A stretch of 9,998 bases of DNA. Origin: Methylocystaceae bacterium (GTDB lineage Bacteria > Pseudomonadota > Alphaproteobacteria > Rhizobiales > Beijerinckiaceae). Below the pieces are notes generated by a model that saw only the letters and a list, made by a program, of their open reading frames with translations, was not told the DNA's origin and did not search any database. Made by a program: the position numbers and the translations under genes. This document shows, piece by piece, positions 6,051-9,998 of the stretch; position 1 is the stretch's first letter; the number at the start of each line of letters is the position of its first letter. The stretch is from NCBI GenBank assembly GCA_003152255.1, contig PLZT01000494.1, forward strand, positions 1 through 9,998, in the 5' to 3' direction.

Positions 6051-6363
6051 TTTTATCGGAAGTTCAGGCTGAGCGAGTAACCAAACTAGAGTTCATATTC
6101 CTTAGAACACCGCCCCACCCACAGACCCATGAACGGACGCCGCCCTACCGGGCGTCGACTTCGCGCGCCGATCTGCGCCCTTACCGGCGCACGGCGCGCA
6201 CAAAGAGGCTCTCCAATCAACTGAGGCGGACAGCCGCGAAGATTTGGCCTTGTCAACAGCGCCAAAGTCTTGGAAACCGGCATCCGCGCCGAGGTGCATC
6301 CGGCGGATCCCGGTTTATATGAGCAAGAGCGCCCATCGCGGCGCGCGAGGGAGAGGACGAGAC
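6051..6363. other. Intergenic stretch with small inverted repeats
   Basis: No gene is supported here. CGCCC-TACC-GGGCG near 6141-6154 can form a small hairpin. TTTGGC (6243-6248) and GCCAAA (6261-6266) are inverted with a 12-base gap and might be an operator for the DUF1269 gene. CTGAGGCGGACAGCCGCGAA (6221-6240) resembles TTGAGCGGACAGCCCCGAAA at 9181-9200, the opening of the right-hand repeat array, and may be a stray diverged copy. Confidence 0.4.
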
Positions 6364-6912
6364 ATGCGCGACTTGATTGTGATTGGCTACCCCGACGTGA
6401 AAGCCGCCGAAGCGGCGCATGATGCGCTGTTGTCGCTTGAGCGCGCCGATATCTGTCGTTCATGCGAGATCGTCGTGGCCACGCGCGACGAAAAGGGCGC
6501 GATCAAACTCAACCATCTCGTTCATTCCTTGGCCTTGGACCCCGGAACGGGGTCGATGTCGGGATTGCTCATCGGAGCGCTCTTTCTGCATCCGATTTTC
6601 GGCGGTCCCGCGGGGGCCGGGGCGGACGCCGTCAGCGAGGACTTGAACACCTCCGGCGTGAGCGAGGATTTCGTCAAGGCGCTCGACGATTTGCTTAGAC
6701 CGGGCCAGCCGCTGCTGCTGTTGGAACGCAACGTCGATACGGAGCACGAAGTCGACCACCACATCGTCGCGAAGCTCGCCGCTTCCGGCGGAAGCCTGCT
6801 CAAGACAAACCTCGACGCCTCGCTCGAACATCGGCTGCGGCAAGCTTTGGAGGAAGCGCGCCGTTGCGCGCAGGGCGAAGCGACGCCAGCTGTCCACCCG
6901 GCCGCCGAGTAG
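6364..6912 (+). CDS. DUF1269 family membrane protein
   Basis: The 182-residue protein matches the DUF1269 family layout, whose biochemical role is not known. It opens with MRDLIVIGYPDVKAAEAAHD, continues into a strand carrying IVVATRDEKGAIKLN (36-50), then a glycine-rich hydrophobic hairpin at about 60-90 (GSMSGLLIGALFLHPIFGG followed by PAGAGADAV) where many members have Gly-zipper-like membrane segments, then GVSEDFVKALDDLLRPGQ, equivalent to the family's G(I/V)xxxFxxxL...PG motif. The C-terminal tail is helical and charged. ATG 6364 has a purine-rich GGGAGAGGACGA just upstream; a longer open frame from 6244 has no ribosome binding site. Members often sit next to stress or accessory genes. 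It stands alone here, with no operon partner. Family call is fairly secure, function is not. Confidence 0.8.
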   Translation: MRDLIVIGYPDVKAAEAAHDALLSLERADICRSCEIVVATRDEKGAIKLNHLVHSLALDPGTGSMSGLLIGALFLHPIFGGPAGAGADAVSEDLNTSGVSEDFVKALDDLLRPGQPLLLLERNVDTEHEVDHHIVAKLAASGGSLLKTNLDASLEHRLRQALEEARRCAQGEATPAVHPAAE

Positions 6913-7005
6913 ATTCCGACTCGCCGCTTCCAGTTCCAGTCGAGCGAAGCCCGAACCTCTTCCCGCAGCCCTTACCACAGCGCTTGCGGCTGGCTCTGCG
7001 CGACC

Positions 7006-7122
7006 TTGATCAGCATCGCCGCGACGAAGGCGTTGCTGGATAAGGTGGAGCGCGACGGCGGCGCAATCTCATGGGGCTGGCGCAACGGCGTGGCCTGCAC
7101 GGACGAAGAGGAGGCGGCATGA
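7006..7122 (+). pseudogene. Remnant of a small unknown gene (C-terminal end)
   Basis: From TTG 7006 the frame reads ISIAATKALLDKVERDGG, then AISWGWRNGVACTDEEEAA and stop. It looks protein-like: an amphipathic helix, then a Trp-rich turn and an acidic tail. It ends in GGAGGCGGCATGA, where the ATGA couples it to the next remnant. The frame stays open further left without an ATG, so this may be the tail of a larger decayed gene or a small intact one. No family is recognised. Confidence 0.35.
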
Positions 7123-7318
7123 CCGTGGCCTTCGACAAACGCGCCATCATGCGCAATATCTTGACCATTGGCTGAACGTCGTGAAGGCGCACAAGAAGGC
7201 GATCTTCACCGCCGCATCCGAGGCATCCGAAGCCGCCGCGTTCCTGGCGGCGCGTGTGTTTCGCGTGAAGGTGAAGCGAGGCTCCGCTTGGAGCACCATA
7301 ACGTCCGAGCCGACATAA
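7119..7318 (+). pseudogene. Frameshifted small gene, unknown function
   Basis: ATG 7119 overlaps the previous stop (ATGA) and has GAGGAGG about five bases upstream. It reads MTVAFDKRAIMR and then stops at 7173-7175 after six further residues. Dropping to the other frame at CAA 7154 gives a smooth continuation, QYLDHWLNVVKAHKKAIF, then TAASEASEAAAFLAARVFRV and on to a TAA at 7316-7318. The join MRQYLDHWLNVV reads naturally, which argues for loss of one base near 7152-7154 in an ORF of about 66 codons. It could also be a sequencing error, in which case the gene is intact. It belongs with the remnant before it. Confidence 0.45.
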
Positions 7319-7397
7319 GCCATCGCTCGAACTGGCGTCGGCGTGGCTGGGGAAGGTGAAACTGTCGCCATGGTGATAGCCGCCGTCTATCGCCCAC

Positions 7398-7529
7398 ATG
7401 CGCGTCGCCCGTGACGACTTCCCCCTTACCGACGACCACATCGATGATGCTCATGTTTCCATTGGTTGTTGGCCGACGGACAACCGAAAGGAATGGTATC
7501 GCAAGAGAGGCCATCGCGAGAATGGCTGA
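7398..7529 (+). CDS. Possible 43-residue protein, unknown
   Basis: The frame reads MRVARDDFPLTDDHIDDAHV, then SIGCWPTDNRKEWYRKRGHR and ends ENG. The composition (acidic first half, basic Trp/Tyr-bearing second half) looks more protein-like than random, but there is no ribosome binding site before the ATG at 7398 and a stop lies a few codons upstream in frame. It may be a piece of a decayed gene. The terminator-like hairpin at 7531-7552 follows directly, but with its U-run on the opposite strand. Confidence 0.25.
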   Translation: MRVARDDFPLTDDHIDDAHVSIGCWPTDNRKEWYRKRGHRENG

Positions 7530-7530
7530 T

Positions 7531-7552
7531 TAAAAAGGCCCGCCAGCGGGCT
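7531..7552 (-). terminator. Short GC hairpin with U-run on the minus strand
   Basis: GCCCGC (7538-7543) and GCGGGC (7546-7551) are inverted with only two bases between, so the outer pairs form the stem. AAAAA at 7532-7536 gives a U-run when read on the minus strand. There is no clear minus-strand gene to its right, so its client is unclear; it may act as an insulator for the parA promoter region. Confidence 0.3.
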
Positions 7553-7711
7553 CCGTAGTGACGGCGTCAGACGGCCAACCGCTTTCTGATGTTCAAGGGG
7601 AATCCGTTTGGGTTTATGCGCCGAGACGTAGCGTTGGATTTTAGGAAGATTCCGCGATGACGCCCCCTGAGAATCCGCATTGGCAGCGAGAGGCAGTCAT
7701 TTCTCCCCGGC

Positions 7712-7795
7712 TATGGTAGCTACCATAACTATCTGAGCTACCATAGGCTAGCTACCAGAGCTACCCTATGGTAGCTTTACTTTCTGTTAGTAGCT
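7712..7795. repeat. Iteron-like GCTACC/GGTAGC cluster before parA
   Basis: TATGGTAGCTACCATA (7712-7727) is a perfect 16-bp palindrome. Further boxes follow: AGCTACCATA (7736-7745), AGCTACCAGA (7750-7759), AGCTACCCTA (7759-7768), its inverse TATGGTAGCT (7767-7776) and a short GTAGCT (7790-7795). The cluster ends 36 bases before the parA start, so it most likely overlaps the promoter. It fits an operator or centromere-like site bound by the small ParA partner, or iterons bound by a replication protein; which one cannot be told from sequence. Confidence 0.75.
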
Positions 7796-7831
7796 TTGAT
7801 GCCTATGCTATCCGACAGACAGGAGGAACCA

Positions 7832-8506
7832 ATGCCGGTCATTGTCGTCGCCAACCCCAAGGGGGGAGCGGGAAAAAGCACATTGTCTCTTGTGCTCGGG
7901 ACTTCGCTTGCATCGCAAGGTGCGACCGTCACATTGATCGACTGCGATCCGAATCGCCCGATTGTCGATTGGAAGTCCGGCCCCTCGAAATCGAATGTCC
8001 GTGTGATTGGCGATGTTACGGAAAGTACGGTTATTTCCGTGATTCAAGAGGAGGCCAAAGCTCGGCAATTTGTCGTGGTCGATCTTGAAGGCACAGCCAG
8101 TCGCCTCGTATCGCGCGCCATTGCGCGCGCGTCATTAGTTCTCATTCCCCTACAGGGCAGCGCGGTCGATGCCCGACAGGCGAGTCGAGCTGTTGGGCTG
8201 ATCCGTGAAGAAGAAGAGCTTGTGGAGCGAAAGATCCCGTTCCGGCTAATTTTTACGCGCACTAGCGCTGCCATTCCGACTCGAATCGAGAGAAAAATTA
8301 TTGCGTCCCTTGAATCTGCGTCGATTCCCTCGTTCCAGACCCATTTGCATGAGCGCTCAGCCTACAAAGCTATGTTTGTCGATAAGCTCGCGCTCGATGA
8401 GCTTGACCCAGCTACAGTCAACGGTCTCGAAGCCGCGCTGGAGAACGCTATGAAACTTGCGTTCGAGTTGGTTTCCGTTGCGACGAAAGCGAAGGAGGCC
8501 GCATGA
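7832..8506 (+). CDS. parA: ParA-family partition ATPase
   Basis: This 224-residue cytoplasmic ATPase would position plasmid copies before cell division, using ATP-dependent binding to nucleoid DNA, stimulated by a partner bound at a centromere site. The deviant Walker A motif KGGAGKST (10-17) holds signature lysine K10 and K15. DCDPNRP (37-43) is the A' motif and VVVDLEG (81-87) the Walker B strand. It is the short type without the N-terminal helix-turn-helix of large P1/F-type ParA proteins, close to the small ParA/VirC1 class. ATG 7832 is set by AGGAGGA at 7821-7827; an in-frame ATG at 7799 lacks one. The GCTACC repeats lie immediately upstream. The stop overlaps the start of the next gene, as in a coupled partition operon. 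A role in conjugation (VirC1-like) is an alternative. Confidence 0.9.
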   Translation: MPVIVVANPKGGAGKSTLSLVLGTSLASQGATVTLIDCDPNRPIVDWKSGPSKSNVRVIGDVTESTVISVIQEEAKARQFVVVDLEGTASRLVSRAIARASLVLIPLQGSAVDARQASRAVGLIREEEELVERKIPFRLIFTRTSAAIPTRIERKIIASLESASIPSFQTHLHERSAYKAMFVDKLALDELDPATVNGLEAALENAMKLAFELVSVATKAKEAA

Positions 8507-8847
8507 TGAGTGACGCCGATCCCTTCGGATTTTCAACGGCTAATCGGGTAGCCGCAAAAATCGCTGAGATCAAGCCCGAGGCAGCAATGCCGTCGAGTTC
8601 GCCAATAGCGGCCCTTGACCGTGCCGCTGAGGAGCACGGCTTTCTCAGTCGCGAGCCGGGAGACGAAAAGATCATTCGCCGGCGCCGCGAGGTTGGCCCG
8701 AGCGCTCAACTCAATGTGAAATGCCCAGTTCCGGTCTATAATCGTTTTATTCGCTTCTGCGACCAAGAACGATTGCCATATTGGGAAGGCATTGAGCGGT
8801 TGCTGGATTTAGCGGGCGTCGATCCAACAGGTGCCCGTAAGCGTTGA
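8503..8847 (+). CDS. Small ParA-partner protein, possible DNA-binding (RHH-like) factor
   Basis: The 114-residue protein starts at ATG 8503 (or the adjacent ATG 8506), overlapping the parA stop codon, with AAGGAGG at 8492-8498. The N-terminal half is polar and probably disordered, with [17 protein letters not shown] as a possible ParA-contact segment. The conserved-looking part is C-terminal: [20 protein letters not shown], then [17 protein letters not shown] strand followed by two helices is the shape of a ribbon-helix-helix protein, and the position matches the centromere-binding partner in ParA-type operons. It would then bind repeats near its operon: the cluster at 7712-7795, the array at 9172-9967, or both. 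Partner role is inferred from context; the fold from the pattern only. Confidence 0.65.
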   Translation: MMSDADPFGFSTANRVAAKIAEIKPEAAMPSSSPIAALDRAAEEHGFLSREPGDEKIIRRRREVGPSAQLNVKCPVPVYNRFIRFCDQERLPYWEGIERLLDLAGVDPTGARKR

Positions 8848-9083
8848 GCGAAAAGCCGTTTCGGCGCGATGGCGTCATTTTTGGCGTTTTCCCCGAGCTG
8901 GTCGCGCCGCCGGTGGAATTGCTGGCGCGGGCAGGGGATCTCGCGGCGGAAGCCTTGAGGGTCGCGGCGACCCACGGGCCTTTGCCGCCGGGCGTGATGC
9001 CCGTCGAGGCGCGGGAGGACGGCGCGATTCTCGATCCGCCGGCCTCGCCACGACGGCGCTTTACCGGCCATTTCGCGCCTTAA
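8844..9083 (+). CDS. Small protein at end of parA operon, unknown function
   Basis: A 79-codon frame begins with TTG 8844, overlapping the previous stop codon as TTGA, and ends with TAA at 9081-9083. It reads [20 protein letters not shown], continues through PPVELLARAGDLAAEALRVA and ends PRRRFTGHFAP. GC-rich third positions and a hydrophobic-helix pattern suggest real coding. The weak points are the TTG start and the lack of a clear ribosome binding site, so translation would rely on coupling with the gene before. No family is recognised. Position suggests a third member of the partition operon. Confidence 0.5.
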   Translation: MSEKPFRRDGVIFGVFPELVAPPVELLARAGDLAAEALRVAATHGPLPPGVMPVEAREDGAILDPPASPRRRFTGHFAP

Positions 9084-9109
9084 ACCGCCGCGCTTGTCTT
9101 CCTAAATCT

Positions 9110-9138
9110 ATGTCCGATAATATGCCATTATCGGACAT
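9110..9138. repeat. Perfect inverted repeat, resolvase-site-like
   Basis: ATGTCCGATAAT (9110-9121) is repeated as ATTATCGGACAT (9127-9138), exact inverse copies of 12 bases separated by ATGCC. The TGTCnGATAAT element and the roughly 28-bp size resemble crossover subsites of serine resolvases in Tn3-type transposons and plasmids. No resolvase gene is in the window. It could alternatively be an operator, or a terminator-like hairpin after the parA operon, though it has no U-run. Confidence 0.7.
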
Positions 9139-9223
9139 GATTCGGAACCCCCGCGACGCCAGGCGTGTCGCTCGCGTTCATTGAGCGGACAGCCCCGAAA
9201 AATCGGATCCAGGCGTCGGATTT

Positions 9224-9282
9224 TCGCGTTTCAACGGCGGACTGGCCTCGCGCTTCATTGGCGGACCGCGACCGCAGAGGCG
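9224..9282 (+). repeat. 59-bp exact direct repeat, copy 1
   Basis: This segment, from TCGCGTTTCAACGG to CGCAGAGGCG, recurs exactly at 9745-9803, 521 bases downstream. It contains two reverse copies of the 19-bp motif. Identity over 59 bases, while the middle module has diverged, points to recent duplication or gene conversion between modules one and three. Confidence 0.85.
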
Positions 9283-9744
9283 AAGAAAATCAATGAGGAC
9301 GCTCCTGCGAGGCCGTGTCGTCGCCGCCCGAAGTTAGTCCGCTCTATGAGCGCGAAAGAGTCCGCCAAATCAGCGCGAGTCCGCTCATGAAACGCGAAGC
9401 CAATCCTGGAAAACCAACGATTTCCAGTCCGCTCAATGAGCGCGAACGACAGGAATGTCATTCGCGCTTCATGGGTGGACAGCCTGCGAAAACGCGATTC
9501 AGGCGTCGGATTTTCGCGGTTCATTGGTGGATCGCAGTCGCCGACGCCCTTAAAATCAACGAGCTGAACTCTGGGACGCAGCGCAGTCGGGGTTTAAAGT
9601 TGGTCCACTCATCGAGCGCGAAAAAGTCCGCTGATTCGGCGCGAGTCCAACAATGAACCGCGAACCCGGTTCGAGGAAAATCAAGGGATGCCAGTCCAAT
9701 AATGAAGCGCGAGCGACAGGGAAATGTCGCCGCCTGTCTGTCGC

Positions 9745-9803
9745 TCGCGTTTCAACGGCGGACTGGCCTCGCGCTTCATTGGCGGACCGCGACCGCAGAG
9801 GCG
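9745..9803 (+). repeat. 59-bp exact direct repeat, copy 2
   Basis: This is identical to 9224-9282. The sequence after it differs from copy 1 for about 50 bases before the two modules become similar again at the forward copies. Confidence 0.85.
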
Positions 9804-9998
9804 TGTAAAATCAAAGACACGAACCTCGCGAGGACAGCGCGGTCGAGCTCCGAAGTTGGTTCGGTCAATGAGCGCGAAAGAATCCGCCAATTCAGCCAGA
9901 ATCCGCTCATGAAACGCGAAGCCGATCCTGGAAAACCAATGATTTCCAGTCCGCTTAATGAACGCGAGCGACACAGTGCGAATTCCGACGCAAGCCGG

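Larger units (their letters stand above)
6913..7831. other. Decayed region with gene remnants and parA upstream repeats
   Basis: No intact gene of normal size is visible. The left part (7006-7318) holds two overlapping gene remnants. The middle holds a 43-codon ORF of unknown nature (7398-7529). Two very short overlapping ORFs at 7589-7660 and 7657-7719 (the first begins MFKGNPFGF, the second MTPPENPHW) share an ATGA junction, but are too short to support. The right end (7712-7795) is the repeat cluster before parA. Confidence 0.5.
9172..9967. repeat. Array of 19 copies of a 19-bp motif in three modules
   Basis: The forward consensus is GTCCGCTCAATGAGCGCGA, whose core CGCTCA-A-TGAGCG is palindromic. 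Forward copies start at 9337, 9360, 9379, 9427; 9603, 9626, 9645, 9694; 9859, 9882, 9901, 9949. Reverse copies start at 9172, 9224, 9248; 9462, 9514; 9745, 9769. Each module has two or three reverse copies and then four forward copies, and forward starts are spaced 23, 19 and 48 or 49 bases in all three modules even where spacer sequence differs. The array lies just after the parA operon. Frames that appear open through it exist on both strands, repeat with the array and lack ribosome binding sites, so I do not call genes here. Likely roles: partition or incompatibility site, or a dispersed repeat family. Confidence 0.85.

Noticed and set aside
7010..7514. Minus-strand genes in the decayed region
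   Set aside because: The two overlapping minus-strand frames here are Arg/Ser/Pro-rich without family motifs, while the plus-strand remnants read like proteins with a good ribosome binding site.
5385..8847. repABC-type replication and partition operon
   Set aside because: The winged-helix gene is separated from parA by about 1.8 kb. ParA is the short type, its partner is far smaller than RepB and no RepC is present.
9172..9967. CRISPR array
   Set aside because: The repeats are only 19 bp, vary in sequence, occur in both orientations and have gaps from 0 to about 90 bases, unlike uniform repeats with equal-length spacers. No cas gene is near.
9181..9974. Protein-coding genes within the repeat array
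   Set aside because: Open frames occur on both strands because the repeated units lack stops in several frames. They repeat the same short peptides (such as SAKESAKSAR), have no ribosome binding sites and follow the array periodicity.

Overview
The base composition (GC-rich with GC-biased third codon positions), the gene content and the style of the genes point to an alphaproteobacterium of the Rhizobiales/Hyphomicrobiales. A methylotroph of the Methylocystis/Methylosinus type is my best guess, by recognition only. The right half (a winged-helix replication-type protein, a ParA with a small partner protein, iteron-like repeats and a large repeat array) looks like the maintenance region of a plasmid or other mobile replicon. 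The left half is a small accessory metabolic locus bordered by a transposase fragment.

Layout. 1-283 (minus) is the N-terminal part of an IS5-type transposase running off the window. 284-663 is mostly empty, with one 24-codon ORF behind a good ribosome binding site. 664-4689 holds four genes in strictly alternating orientation: an MFS transporter (minus), a short haem-oxygenase-like diiron oxidase (HDO) protein that appears to lack its N-terminal half (plus), a PurD-like ATP-grasp ligase (minus) and a protein with two tandem SET domains (plus). A ligase, a possible oxygenase, a possible methyltransferase and a transporter side by side suggest a small-molecule or small-peptide biosynthesis locus that I cannot match to any characterised one. 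4690-5384 is non-coding but rich in inverted repeats, including a perfect 28-bp palindrome, and ends in a structured leader. 5385-6050 is the winged-helix protein, and 6364-6912 is a DUF1269 membrane protein.

6913-7831 is a decayed stretch with gene remnants, one carrying an obvious frameshift, followed by an iteron-like cluster of GCTACC/GGTAGC boxes directly in front of parA. ParA (7832-8506), its small partner (8503-8847) and a third small ORF (8844-9083) overlap start to stop and form one operon. Downstream lies a near-perfect inverted repeat resembling a resolvase site (9110-9138), then a roughly 0.8-kb array (9172-9967) of 19 copies of a 19-bp motif. The array consists of three modules, each with reverse copies followed by four forward copies at almost invariant spacing.

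The two items most worth pursuing are this array, which may be a partition or incompatibility site for the neighbouring ParA system, and the SET/ATP-grasp/HDO/MFS locus. All functional statements come from reading the sequence and recalling protein families; no database search was run.
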